Positions 56,034-64,000 of a DNA stretch of 64,000 bases are shown in pieces. The notes beneath the pieces are model-generated. The model did no database searches, was not told the origin of the DNA, and saw nothing but the letters and a program-made list of their open reading frames with translations. Position 1 is the first letter of the stretch, and each line of letters begins with the position of its first letter. This DNA is from Sporichthyaceae bacterium (lineage in GTDB: Bacteria > Actinomycetota > Actinomycetes > Sporichthyales > Sporichthyaceae), in NCBI GenBank assembly GCA_036269075.1, contig DATASX010000117.1, positions 140,128 through 204,127 of the forward strand, written 5' to 3'. The position numbers and the translations under genes are program-made.

Positions 56034-56629
56034 CCGACCCGGAGGCGGGCGCCGCGGAGGTCGGCTACCGGATCGTCCTGCCGCCCGGCTGGGCCCGGAT
56101 CCCGCTCCGCTCCGGGACCGCCGAGGCGATCGAGGCCGTCCTCAACGCGGTCGCACCAGAGCCGTCGAGCGTTCCAGCCGACCGGCGCACGGACGCGGCC
56201 GAGGCGATCCGGAAGGCCGCCGCGGCGGCGCGCGACGGCAACGGCGTGGATCTGTACCTGCCGGTCGTCGCCCGGTACGGCAGGCCGATGGCGGAGTCGT
56301 TCGTGGTCGCCGAGGTCGCGTTCGGTTCGCTCGACCCGCTCGACCCCGCGGTGCTGCTCGCCCGCCGCGCCGCCGCCCCGGACACCGAGCGGTTGATCCT
56401 CGACGGCGTCGTCTGCTCCCGCACCGAGAGCGGCCACCCGGCCGATCCGGCCCGCGGCGCCGCGGCGGCCTCCCGCCGGGTCGGCTACGTGCTGCCGGTC
56501 CCGGACGAGCCCGATCGCTGGATCTTGATCACCTTCTCCGCGCTGGAAGACGATCTGACGAGCGACCTGATCCAACTGTTCAACGCCGTCATTGCCACCT
56601 TCCGATGGACCCGAACGACACCTGTGTAA
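56030..56629 (+). CDS. Unknown protein of the T7SS-like cassette (fourth gene)
   Basis: A 199-residue protein with the opening GYRIVLPPGWARIPLRSG. Small proteins starting with a similar strand-PPGW-x-R-I-P-L pattern are found beside WXG100 genes in actinobacteria, from memory. The rest is mixed alpha/beta with an Ala-rich helix (TDAAEAIRKAAAAARDG) and a final WILITFSALEDDLTSDL. GTG 56030 overlaps the third gene (GTGA). No enzymatic motif is seen. A T7SS accessory or immunity role is inferred. Confidence 0.55.
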   Translation: MTDPEAGAAEVGYRIVLPPGWARIPLRSGTAEAIEAVLNAVAPEPSSVPADRRTDAAEAIRKAAAAARDGNGVDLYLPVVARYGRPMAESFVVAEVAFGSLDPLDPAVLLARRAAAPDTERLILDGVVCSRTESGHPADPARGAAAASRRVGYVLPVPDEPDRWILITFSALEDDLTSDLIQLFNAVIATFRWTRTTPV

Positions 56630-56729
56630 CTCACCGGTTCGGCGCAATCGCCTGCCTCACGCATCCATTGCGCCCGAACAATCAACCCCGAGCGGAACCA
56701 GCAACACGGGTCACTCGGGGGGCACGGGC

Positions 56730-57830
56730 ATGGCGGGCAAGTACGCAAAGGGTCGGCACCGCGCACCGCGCCGGGGCCTTGTCTCGGGCACGACGCGGCA
56801 CCGTGCGATGGCCGCCGGCGTCCTCGGCGTCGCGCTCCCGATGGTGCTCGGCGCGACCGGCGCCGAGGCCGCCGGCGTGCTGCACCCGGACCGCGCCAGC
56901 CAGCCGGGCGTCGCGCCGATGCCCCGGTCCGAGGTCGCGCTGCCCGCCGGCATCGAGGACCTCTCCCCCTATGAGCCGCAGGTCTCCTGCGACCCCCACG
57001 TGAAACCCGGCGTCAAAGCTTTCGAGGACTTCGTGCTGACGACCTGGCACCGCGGCTTCAGCGGCGGCGCGGTCCGCGAGTGCAGCAAGGGCGCGACCTC
57101 GGAGCACAAGGAGGGCCGCGCGTGGGACTGGATGCTGAACCCGAACAGCTACGCCGACGTCGTGGCCGGGCAGCGGGTCATCGACTGGCTGCTGTCCGAC
57201 GACGCGACCATCGCCCGTCGCCTCGGGCTGATGTACGTGATCTGGAACCAGCGGATCTGGTCCGCGCACAAGCTCGACGAGGGCTGGAACGGCTACCACG
57301 GCGAGAGCGACCACACCGACCACATCCACTTCTCCTTCGACTGGGCCGGTGCGGAGAAGCGCACTTCGTGGTGGACCGGCAAGGTCGCGCCGATGGAATA
57401 CGGCCCGTGCCGCAAGTACCTCGGGGAGCCGGTCCCGGCCTACGGCGACACGATCAACCTCAAGCCGTGCCCGAAACCGGTCCACAAGCCGAAGCACAAG
57501 CACAAGCACGAGCCCCAAGTCGAAGAGCCGACCACGCCGACGAACCCGCAGCCGATGCCCGACGACTCGACGCGGCACGGCCCGGCGAACACGGCGCCCG
57601 GCAACAGCTCGCAGAACAACCAACCGGCCCAGGACGACCCGGACGACGCGGCGACCAGCCCACAGGACGCGCCCGGCCCCGACGACGAGATCGAGACCGA
57701 CCCGGACTCGATGATAAGCCCGCGCGAGGAGACCATGCCGAAGCACGAACCGATGCCGGCCGCCCGGGAGCCCAATTCCGCGCGAATGGTGCAGGAGGAG
57801 GCGCGGCGCGACGGACGCCCGTCCCGCTGA
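56730..57830 (+). CDS. Secreted ARB_07466-like protein with proline/lysine tail
   Basis: A 366-residue exported protein. The N-terminus has KGRHRAPRRG and a hydrophobic helix ending near TGAEAAG, a signal peptide common in actinobacteria. The domain (about 80-240) has W-D-W-M-L-N, HxExDHTDHIHFSFDW with several His and Asp, and Cys pairs. This resembles the ARB_07466-type domain and, more distantly, M15-like peptidase sites. The tail is Lys/His- then Pro/Asp-rich and probably disordered. It follows the T7SS-like cassette by 100 bases and precedes pilT2. Possible cell-wall remodelling is inference. Confidence 0.7.
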   Translation: MAGKYAKGRHRAPRRGLVSGTTRHRAMAAGVLGVALPMVLGATGAEAAGVLHPDRASQPGVAPMPRSEVALPAGIEDLSPYEPQVSCDPHVKPGVKAFEDFVLTTWHRGFSGGAVRECSKGATSEHKEGRAWDWMLNPNSYADVVAGQRVIDWLLSDDATIARRLGLMYVIWNQRIWSAHKLDEGWNGYHGESDHTDHIHFSFDWAGAEKRTSWWTGKVAPMEYGPCRKYLGEPVPAYGDTINLKPCPKPVHKPKHKHKHEPQVEEPTTPTNPQPMPDDSTRHGPANTAPGNSSQNNQPAQDDPDDAATSPQDAPGPDDEIETDPDSMISPREETMPKHEPMPAAREPNSARMVQEEARRDGRPSR

Positions 57831-57946
57831 GACGTTTCCTTGGCAGATCCTCAACTCGCGCTACGGAAATGACGAATGTCCATCGAGGGACTTCTCGTCA
57901 GGCCCGGCCGACCCGGCCGGCCGATTCGTAGCGCCGGAGGATCAAG

Positions 57947-59293
57947 GTGGAGTACGACGTTTCCGAGTCGGGCTATTCCGGGTCGCGGCCGTGGTACCCG
58001 CCGGGCGACGCGCCCGCTGAGATCATCTCCCGTTACAACGAGGCCGAAGCGCTGGCGGCCACCCACGAGATGGCGATCGAGGCCCTCACCGCTGAGCACC
58101 GGTTGGAGACGTTGGCCCGCATCGCCGCCGCCGCGGAGTTGCACGAAGTCGAGCGGCGGGCCGAGATCGAACGCAAGCGCATCGACCTCGACGAACTGTT
58201 GATCCACCTGCTCGAGGTGGGCGGCTCCGACCTGCACCTGACCGCCGGCGCCCGACCGGCGGTGCGGCACAACGGCAAGATGATGGTGATCGAGGACCAA
58301 CCAGTCCTCACCCACCAGAAGCTTCGTGAGGTCATCTACGCGATGCTGACGGAGCGTCAGCGCAAGACGTTCGAGGAGAACCTCGAGCTCGACCTGTCAT
58401 ACGCACTGCCCGGGCACGCGCGATTCCGCATGAACATCTACCAGCAACGCGAGTCGATCGGCGCCGTGCTCCGCGTGATCCCGTGGGAGATCAAGTCGCT
58501 CGAGGACCTGCATCTGCCGGCGGTGCTGTCCAGTTTCGCCGAGCTCAGGCGTGGCCTGGTGCTGGTCACCGGCCCGACCGGATCCGGCAAGTCGACGACG
58601 TTGGCCGCGATCGTCGACATGATCAACCGCAACCGACGCGATCACATCATGACCATCGAGGACCCGATCGAGTTCCTGCACCAGCACAAGAGCTCGCTGG
58701 TGAATCAGCGCGAGGTCGGCGTCGACACCCACTCGTTCGCCAAGGCCCTGCGCCACGTGCTGCGCCAGGACCCGGACGTCATCCTGGTCGGTGAGATGCG
58801 CGACCTGGAGACGATTTCGGTCGCGCTGACCGCCGCGGAGACCGGCCACCTGGTGCTCGCCACCCTGCACACCCAGTCCGCGCAGGACACGATCAGCCGA
58901 ATCATCGACGTGTTCCCCGCCGGCCAGCAGCAGCAGATCCGCACCCAGCTCGCGGCCACGCTGGCCGGTGTGGCCTGCCAGACGCTGTGCCGGACCGCGG
59001 ACGGCACCGGGCGGGTGGCCGCGGTCGAGATCATGGTCTGCACTCCGGGCATCCGGGCGATGATCCGCGACGACAAGCTGCCGCAGATCCCGGGAGCACT
59101 GCAGGCCGGCGCCAAGGACGGCATGCAGACGCTGAACGCGCACCTCGCAGACCTGGTCCGCACCAACAAGATCACGCTGGCCGAGGCGATGGAGCACTGC
59201 TCCAACCGCGACGACCTGCTCACGCTCACCGGTTCCACGATGCGCCGTCCGCCGCAGCAGATGCGCTACGACGCGCAGCCGCTGTCGATCTGA
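57947..59293 (+). CDS. pilT: Type IV pilus twitching ATPase PilT, copy 2
   Basis: A 448-residue PilT-like ATPase with a 75-residue N-terminal helical extension (about 28-75, rich in Ala, Glu and Arg) not found in copy 1. Then comes GGSDLHLTAGARPAVRHNG, Walker A GPTGSGKS (209-216), IMTIEDPIE, DPDVILVGEMRD and GHLVLATLHT. It is more like canonical PilT than copy 1 is, and may be the main retraction motor, with the other a PilU-like partner. GTG 57947 follows GGAGGATCAAG. It is 49 bases from pilC. Confidence 0.92.
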   Translation: MEYDVSESGYSGSRPWYPPGDAPAEIISRYNEAEALAATHEMAIEALTAEHRLETLARIAAAAELHEVERRAEIERKRIDLDELLIHLLEVGGSDLHLTAGARPAVRHNGKMMVIEDQPVLTHQKLREVIYAMLTERQRKTFEENLELDLSYALPGHARFRMNIYQQRESIGAVLRVIPWEIKSLEDLHLPAVLSSFAELRRGLVLVTGPTGSGKSTTLAAIVDMINRNRRDHIMTIEDPIEFLHQHKSSLVNQREVGVDTHSFAKALRHVLRQDPDVILVGEMRDLETISVALTAAETGHLVLATLHTQSAQDTISRIIDVFPAGQQQQIRTQLAATLAGVACQTLCRTADGTGRVAAVEIMVCTPGIRAMIRDDKLPQIPGALQAGAKDGMQTLNAHLADLVRTNKITLAEAMEHCSNRDDLLTLTGSTMRRPPQQMRYDAQPLSI

Positions 59294-59342
59294 CGCACCC
59301 TCACCTCGCCCACGCCGCAACGACGACAACGGAGACCTGCCG

Positions 59343-60563
59343 GTGAGCACAGCCACCCAGTACGCGTACAAGGTGAAGGACGCCAAGGGTCGCCTGATCG
59401 AGGGCAAGGTGGAGGCGGCCAACGAGACGGCGGTCGCCGAACGTCTGCGGGAGATGGGCTACCGGCCGCTGGAAGTGCGCCTGGCCGCCCAGGGCCTGGA
59501 ACGCGAGATCCGCTTCCGCAAGCAGCGGGTCAAGCTCAAGGACCTCGCGGTGTTCTCGCGGCAGTTCGCGACAATGATCAACGCGGGCATGTCGATGCTG
59601 CGCACGCTGACGATCCTGTCCGAGCAGTCCGACAGCGTCGAGCTGAAGCGAGTGCTCACCCACGTGAAGGCCGACCTCGAGGCCGGCAACTCGTTGTCCG
59701 CGGCGTTCCAGAAGCATCCGCGGGCGTTCCCGCCCTTGATGATCAGCATGGTCCGGGCCGGCGAGCAGGGTGGCTTCCTCGACCTGAGCATGCGTCAGAT
59801 CGCGGACACGTTCGAGTCCGAGGTCAAGCTCCGCGGCAAGGTGAAGTCGGCGATGACCTACCCGGTCGTCGTGCTGGTCATGGCGGTCCTGCTCGTCACC
59901 GCTATGCTGATCTTCGTCGTCCCCGTCTTCAGCGGACTGTTCAAGTCCCTCGGCGGCCAACTGCCGTTCGCGACACAGGTCCTGGTAGACGCCTCCAACG
60001 GTATGAAGTACATCGCGCCGCTGATGGCGCTGACTACTGTCCTGTCCGCCTACCTGTGGCGCAAGCACGGCAAGAGCGAGCAGGTCCGCAACTTGGTCGA
60101 CCCGCTCAAGCTGAAGATCCCGGTCTTCGGCAAGCTGTTCCAGAAGATCGCCCTGACCCGCTTTGCGCGCACCCTTGGCACGTTGCTCCGCTCCGGGGTG
60201 CCCGTCCTGGCGGCGCTGGACATCACCTCGGAGACCACCGGCAACGTCGTGATCGGCCGGGCCATCAAGGACGTCGGAGAGTCGGTGAAGTCCGGCGAGA
60301 CGATCTCCGGACCGCTGCGCAACCACCCCGTGTTCCCGTCGATGGTCGTGCACATGATGGCCTCCGGCGAGGAGACCGGGGCGCTGGACGAGATGCTCGG
60401 CAAGATCGCCGAGTTCTACGACGAGGAGGTCGAAACGATGACCGAGTCGCTGACCGCCTTGATCGAGCCACTGATGATCGCGTTCCTCGGCACGATCGTC
60501 GGCGGAATGATCGTCGCCCTGTACCTGCCCATGTTCAAGATCTACGACCTGGTGCAGTCGTAG
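59343..60563 (+). CDS. pilC: Type IV pilus inner-membrane platform protein PilC
   Basis: A 406-residue protein with two T2SSF domains. The N-terminal part begins with YAYKVKDAKGRLIEGK. The first domain has LAVFSRQFATMINAGMSML and a TM helix (YPVVVLVMAVLLVTAMLIFVV). The second has LTRFARTLGTLLRSGVPVL, ETGALDEMLGKIAEFYDEEV, and a C-terminal TM helix. It links PilB and PilT to pilus assembly. GTG start. It is the last gene of the rightward pilus run; a hairpin follows. Confidence 0.95.
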   Translation: MSTATQYAYKVKDAKGRLIEGKVEAANETAVAERLREMGYRPLEVRLAAQGLEREIRFRKQRVKLKDLAVFSRQFATMINAGMSMLRTLTILSEQSDSVELKRVLTHVKADLEAGNSLSAAFQKHPRAFPPLMISMVRAGEQGGFLDLSMRQIADTFESEVKLRGKVKSAMTYPVVVLVMAVLLVTAMLIFVVPVFSGLFKSLGGQLPFATQVLVDASNGMKYIAPLMALTTVLSAYLWRKHGKSEQVRNLVDPLKLKIPVFGKLFQKIALTRFARTLGTLLRSGVPVLAALDITSETTGNVVIGRAIKDVGESVKSGETISGPLRNHPVFPSMVVHMMASGEETGALDEMLGKIAEFYDEEVETMTESLTALIEPLMIAFLGTIVGGMIVALYLPMFKIYDLVQS

Positions 60564-60588
60564 GCCCTGCTCTCAGGACTCCAGGACC

Positions 60589-60627
60589 GAGGCCCCGCGG
60601 CACGCCCCGAACGCGTCGCGGGGCTTC
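60589..60627 (+). terminator. Terminator-like hairpin after pilC
   Basis: An 11-bp stem (60589-60599 with 60617-60627, one G-T pair) and a 17-base loop, 26 bases after the pilC stop. It is followed by a weakly T-rich stretch. Confidence 0.55.
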
Positions 60628-60739
60628 GCCTTGCCCTGGTACGAACGGCGGACAAATCCGACTGTTCGGCCGACCCGCGGCAGCGGCCCTGAACCGTCTT
60701 ACTGGGGCAGGCAGGCCACATCACACACACGGGGAATGA

Positions 60740-61024
60740 ATGATCGCCGCAGCTCTCGTCGCCGGACAGTTGGCCACTGCGCCCTCCGGGTCGTACATCG
60801 ACGACATTCGGCAGACCGTGATCATCGTCTACAAGAACCACCTCACCTATGAGGTGGGCGGCTACGACCTGTCGACCACGGTGAAGTACAAGCACCTGAA
60901 GGACGGCGCGATCGAGTTCAAGGCCGGTGGCCGCACCTACAAGGCGACGCTCAAGTCGAACGGCAAGCTCGTCGTGAAGGCGATCGGCTCGAAGGGCACC
61001 TTCAGCGGCACCTACGCGCACTGA
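60740..61024 (+). CDS. Small Lys/Gly-rich protein, unknown
   Basis: A 94-residue protein: a short hydrophobic N-terminus (MIAAALVAGQLATAPSG), then a strand-rich basic region (YKHLKDGAIEFKAGG, KATLKSNGKLVVKA, GTFSGTYAH). The N-terminus is short for a signal peptide, but cleavage after APS is possible. ATG 60740 is preceded by GGGGAATGA. No family was recognised. Composition recalls the small exported protein at 42348, but similarity along the sequence is not evident. Confidence 0.5.
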   Translation: MIAAALVAGQLATAPSGSYIDDIRQTVIIVYKNHLTYEVGGYDLSTTVKYKHLKDGAIEFKAGGRTYKATLKSNGKLVVKAIGSKGTFSGTYAH

Positions 61025-61039
61025 CCGGACCGGGCTGGC

Positions 61040-62341
61040 TCAGGTGGTCTCCCAGCGCCATCCGTTCGCCTGGCGGCAGGTGATCGGCTGCCCGTCGGCG
61101 TCGATGCCGGAGCTACCGCGGTCGACGGTGCGGCACTGCTCGCCCGGTCGGTAGCAGTTGCCGGCGTTCGTCAGCGGCGTGCAGGAGTTCGCCCCGGTCG
61201 AAGTCGGGTGCGACGCGGCAGCCGTCGGCCCCGGTGCCGGATTCGCTGCGGGCGTGCTGCCCCAGGCTGTGGCTCCCGAGTAGTCGCCGGCGAACGTGGC
61301 CGCCACTGCCGAGATCACCGACGGGGCTTGCGCCGCGGTCAGCAGCAGCCCGAGTTCGCGGTTTCGGGTGAGCGAGCTCGAGCTGGCGTTCTGGCTGCCC
61401 AGCAGCAGCGACGCGTCCGGGGTGCCGGCGTCGTCGAGGATCAGCTTCTCGTGGATGTAGAGCGTCCCGGAGCGGTTCGGATAGGTGCGGACGTGGCAGC
61501 CGGCTGCGTCCAACGTCGCGAAGGCGCTGTGCCACTGGGTTGCGTCGGTCATCACGACCTCGCAGTTCACCCCGCGCTTGGCCGCCGCGGCCAGTGCGTT
61601 GTAGAGCGGAGCGTCGCTGAGCTCCTCGGACTCGAAGAAGACTGACTGCCGGGCCGCGGCGATCTGGTTCACCAGCGCGGTCTGCGCGGTGCTGTCGCCG
61701 GTGATCGGCGACCAGATCAGCCCGGACACCTGCGCGGCGTCGTCGTTGGGCCTGCCGGTCGAACCGAGGTTCCAGTCGCCGTCGAAGGTCTGCTCGACCG
61801 CTTTCACCTGAGCCGGGTCGGTGTCGACGATCCCGGCGTCGCGGGTGTCGGCGTAGTACTTGCTGGTGAGGTTCGCCGTCGAGATGTCCGAGGTCGCGCC
61901 GTCGAAGGTGGCGGCCTTGATGTGGAAGATGACGCCGGTCGGTGCCCACCGGACCTGGACACCGTGCGCACTCAAATAGTCGAACGCCGGTTGGTTCACC
62001 GCATGCCCGGAGAAGTCGTAGTCCAGCAGCACCCGCACGGTGACGTGCCGGGCCGCGGCAGCCGCGAGCGCGGACTCCGCGGTGGTATCGGCCAGCTCGT
62101 ACATCTCCATGTCGATCGTGTGCTGGGCCGCGGCGGTCTGGGCGTAGAAGCCGCTGAACCCCGAGTCGGGGTACTGCACCAACCGGTAGTAGCCCGCGTC
62201 GACAGTCGACGTCGCACTGGGTGTCGGCGGCGGCGCCGAACCACCGGCGGCGGGCGACGGGCTGGTTGACCCACCGGAGCAGGCCGCGAGCAGCACAGCC
62301 GCGCAGAACGAGATCACCGACAGACGTACCCTACCGCTCAC
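61040..62341 (-). CDS. Phospholipase D-like lipoprotein with Cys-rich C-terminal module
   Basis: A 433-residue exported protein. GTG 62341 follows AGGGGGGACC. The lipobox LLAAC puts the lipid on Cys21; a Ser/Pro/Gly-rich linker follows. Two complete HKD motifs mark the PLD fold: HIKAATFD in the first half and HEKLILDD in the second, each followed by a GS/N-type segment (SDISTANLT, GSQNASSSS). The last 55 residues form a four-Cys module (NAGNCYRPGEQC ... ITCRQANGWRW) seen at the ends of other actinobacterial secreted proteins. It would cleave phosphodiesters, lipids or nucleic acid outside the cell. Confidence 0.85.
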   Translation of the reverse strand: MSGRVRLSVISFCAAVLLAACSGGSTSPSPAAGGSAPPPTPSATSTVDAGYYRLVQYPDSGFSGFYAQTAAAQHTIDMEMYELADTTAESALAAAAARHVTVRVLLDYDFSGHAVNQPAFDYLSAHGVQVRWAPTGVIFHIKAATFDGATSDISTANLTSKYYADTRDAGIVDTDPAQVKAVEQTFDGDWNLGSTGRPNDDAAQVSGLIWSPITGDSTAQTALVNQIAAARQSVFFESEELSDAPLYNALAAAAKRGVNCEVVMTDATQWHSAFATLDAAGCHVRTYPNRSGTLYIHEKLILDDAGTPDASLLLGSQNASSSSLTRNRELGLLLTAAQAPSVISAVAATFAGDYSGATAWGSTPAANPAPGPTAAASHPTSTGANSCTPLTNAGNCYRPGEQCRTVDRGSSGIDADGQPITCRQANGWRWETT

Positions 62342-62408
62342 GGTCCCCCCTCGATGGTGTGTCGAGGAGAAGATAGCCGCAGCCACCGACGGATTCAGCG
62401 CCGCGAAA

Positions 62409-63731
62409 TCAGAACGGCGGCAAGGCCGACACCGAAGTCAGCCTCTCGACGGACCGTTCCGCCGCATCGGCGGTCGGCGGACGAGTTCGGTAGGTCTCGC
62501 CGTGCGGTGTGGTGAACGTGAGGGTGCCGTCGGGTTCTTGACTGCATATCCAGCCAGGTAGGTGTTTCACCCGATGATGGGCCCGACACAACGACCCCAG
62601 ATTAATCCGGACGGTCCGGCCGCCCAGGAGGAACGAAATCGTGTGGTCGATGTCGCAGCGGTCCGCCGGTTGTCGGCAGCCCGGGAAGCGGCACCGCTGA
62701 TCACGAGCCCGGACGAACCGTCCCAGCGGATTGCTGGGCGCGTAGGTGTTCGGGCTCAGGTCGAGGAAGCTGCCGTCGGCCGGGTCGGTGAGAATCCGCC
62801 GCCATCGGGCGTCCGTGGCGATCGCCTCGGCGATGTGCGTAGGGATCGGCGTTCCGTCGGCCATCCGGCCGGCCTCGGCCCCGGTGCCGAGCAGCAGATT
62901 CGCTGGGACCAGGATCCGCACCTCGTGCGTGACGCGGGCCGGAACATCGCCGGGACGGCACACCAACTCGACCAGGGCGTCGGCACGCAACTGGTCGATC
63001 GTGCGCGACTCCCCCGGTGCTCGGTTCTCATGCGCCAGGGCGTCGATGATGCCGAACACCGCGAATGCCTGCTCCACCGGCAGTTTCGCCGTCACGGTCG
63101 CCATTCCGTTCGGCTCGGCCCAGAGCTGCACCGATCGCTCCAGGCGAGCCGCCGCCGCACGTTTCACGACAGCCTCGGCGTCCAACTTCTCGACCGCCCG
63201 GCGCACCGCCCGCCGCAAACTGCTCGGCACCAACCCCACGGCCTTGGGCAGCACCGCCGCCTCCAGCGCCGCGCACTGTGAGTCGGGCAGGTTCGCCGAT
63301 TCCTCGAGCACGATCCGGGCCTTGATCGAGCTGATCAGCCCGTCGCACAACGCTTCAACCGTGCGCGGGAATCGCTCGACCAGCACCGCCGCCTCGGTCA
63401 CCCGACCCGACGCCGCCCGCGGCGAGAGCCCCAGCAGCAGTCCGATCTCCGCGGTCGCGGACCGCTCCGCGTCGCCCGGCCAGTCGAACATCATCTCGGC
63501 CTTGGTCTGCGCCACGAATTCGGCCGTCGCCTTGACCTGAATGCCGTGCAACATCGGGATCTGCCGCTCGCACGAGGCGATCAGCGCCAACTCGCGGGAC
63601 TCGACGCCGAACGACTCGGCATCCTCTGGCGTGTCGAATCCGCTGCCGCACTCCGGCACGTCCGACGAGAACAGCCACTCCAACTCCGCGGCGTCGAGCA
63701 CCGGGGTGGTGGCAGCGGGGTCGCTGGACAT
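62409..63731 (-). CDS. DUF222-domain HNH endonuclease
   Basis: A 440-residue protein. The N-terminal DUF222 region (about 20-300) is helical, with LLGLSPRAASGRVTEA, and the C-terminal HNH domain has CRFPGCRQPADRCDIDHTIS, then GGRTVRINLGSLCRAHHRVKH, with all expected Cys, Asp-His, Asn and His residues. Families of this kind are multi-copy in mycobacteria and relatives, some within REP13E12-type elements, but no inverted repeats or phage genes are seen around it. ATG 63731 (MSSDPAATT) was chosen. Its role is unknown. Confidence 0.9.
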   Translation of the reverse strand: MSSDPAATTPVLDAAELEWLFSSDVPECGSGFDTPEDAESFGVESRELALIASCERQIPMLHGIQVKATAEFVAQTKAEMMFDWPGDAERSATAEIGLLLGLSPRAASGRVTEAAVLVERFPRTVEALCDGLISSIKARIVLEESANLPDSQCAALEAAVLPKAVGLVPSSLRRAVRRAVEKLDAEAVVKRAAAARLERSVQLWAEPNGMATVTAKLPVEQAFAVFGIIDALAHENRAPGESRTIDQLRADALVELVCRPGDVPARVTHEVRILVPANLLLGTGAEAGRMADGTPIPTHIAEAIATDARWRRILTDPADGSFLDLSPNTYAPSNPLGRFVRARDQRCRFPGCRQPADRCDIDHTISFLLGGRTVRINLGSLCRAHHRVKHLPGWICSQEPDGTLTFTTPHGETYRTRPPTADAAERSVERLTSVSALPPF

Positions 63732-63790
63732 GAACCGATCGTCGCACCCACCACCGACAAAAACTCCCGCGCAGCACCGACCGGACAACG

Positions 63791-63831
63791 AACGAGTGCC
63801 CCCCTGACGACCCGTCAGGAGGGCACTCGTT
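63791..63831 (-). terminator. Strong terminator upstream of the HNH gene
   Basis: A 19-bp stem with one mismatch (63791-63809 with 63813-63831) and a 3-base loop. It lies just after the stop of the leftward partial gene and before the HNH start, so it probably ends that upstream transcript. Confidence 0.75.
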
Positions 63832-63841
63832 GGCGGGCGAC

Positions 63842-64000
63842 CTAGAAGCCGGCGGGCAGCTTCGAGATCGGGATCTCGGCGAAGGTGTCCTGCACCCAGG
63901 TCGGGTTCGCCGGCGTCGGGAAGTTCAGCGGCGGCGAGGTCCGCAGGTGCTGGTCGTAGGTGTAGTTGGCGTAGTAGCCGAGGTCGATGTTGGCGTTGGC
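63842..64000 (-). CDS. C-terminal end of an unknown protein, partial
   Basis: The frame is open leftward from the window edge to TAG at 63842-63844, giving 52 residues. It is Tyr/Asn/Pro-rich (YYANYTYDQHL, then SPPLNFPTPANPTWVQDTF) and ends KLPAGF. Codon use fits a real gene of this genome, and a strong terminator follows. No family was recognised. Confidence 0.6.
   Translation of the reverse strand, partial: ANANIDLGYYANYTYDQHLRTSPPLNFPTPANPTWVQDTFAEIPISKLPAGF

Noticed and set aside
62409..63731. Mobile element around the DUF222/HNH gene
   Set aside because: No flanking repeats, integrase or att-like duplication seen; the terminator upstream belongs to ordinary gene order.

Overview
The window is very GC-rich (third codon positions are almost always G or C), gene-dense, and uses many GTG and TTG starts. 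It carries mycothiol-dependent maleylpyruvate isomerase-type enzymes, a WhiG-type sigma factor, a DUF222/HNH endonuclease, WS/DGAT enzymes and T7SS-like small proteins. Together these point to a mycelial or sporulating actinobacterium (Actinomycetota). A monoderm with an almost complete type IV pilus locus suggests the Sporichthya/Frankia-like part of the phylum. That placement is inference.

Layout. 1-8.2 kb: the tail of a Vgb-like beta-propeller protein, a VOC protein, an MMPL exporter, a sigma-4-like protein, a drug-type ABC exporter, a quinone oxidoreductase/VOC pair and an SDR. 8.4-14.2 kb: two tandem small ABM-like proteins, then methylmalonyl-CoA mutase (mutA, mutB), its GTPase chaperone meaB and an overlapping RsbW-like ATPase. 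14.3-20.4 kb: an EmrB-type exporter with an extra C-terminal domain, a Vsr endonuclease, an acyl-CoA dehydrogenase/TIGR03084/FMN reductase operon and a double SnoaL protein. 20.5-31.2 kb: pta, an AtuA homologue, a TetR regulator, a biotin-dependent acyl-CoA carboxylase (beta and alpha), an acyl-CoA ligase and two small enzymes. This looks like an acyl-CoA or terpenoid-type catabolic region feeding the mutase. 31.3-34.7 kb: a DedA/VTT protein, a phosphoesterase lipoprotein and an FprA-like ferredoxin reductase.

34.8-42.2 kb is a tightly overlapping neutral-lipid operon: a monoglyceride-lipase-like hydrolase, two WS/DGATs, PlsB and an HAD-PlsC fusion. It resembles the plsB2-plsC-DGAT region of mycobacteria. 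42.3-44.7 kb holds a probably leaderless small exported protein, citrate synthase and a small unknown gene.

45.0-60.6 kb is the most interesting part. whiG is followed by divergent type IV pilus operons: pilM-N-O-D leftward, and pilT1-rsiG-pilB, then pilT2 and pilC, rightward. The gene between pilT1 and pilB has the spacing of the two c-di-GMP-binding repeats of the anti-sigma factor RsiG, so sigma factor, anti-sigma factor and pilus machinery sit together. This suggests a c-di-GMP switch on pilus expression, but three of the ten signature residues are changed. Between pilB and pilT2 sits a four-gene, end-overlapping T7SS-like cassette: a WXG-like protein, a toxin-like protein with an unrecognised C-terminus, and two unknown partners. 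A secreted protein follows it.

60.7-64 kb: a small unknown, a phospholipase D-like lipoprotein, a DUF222/HNH endonuclease, a strong terminator and the C-terminus of an unknown gene. A dispersed 21-bp-repeat element occurs twice, at 28.3 and 49.9 kb, in opposite orientations. No tRNA, rRNA, IS transposase or CRISPR array was seen.
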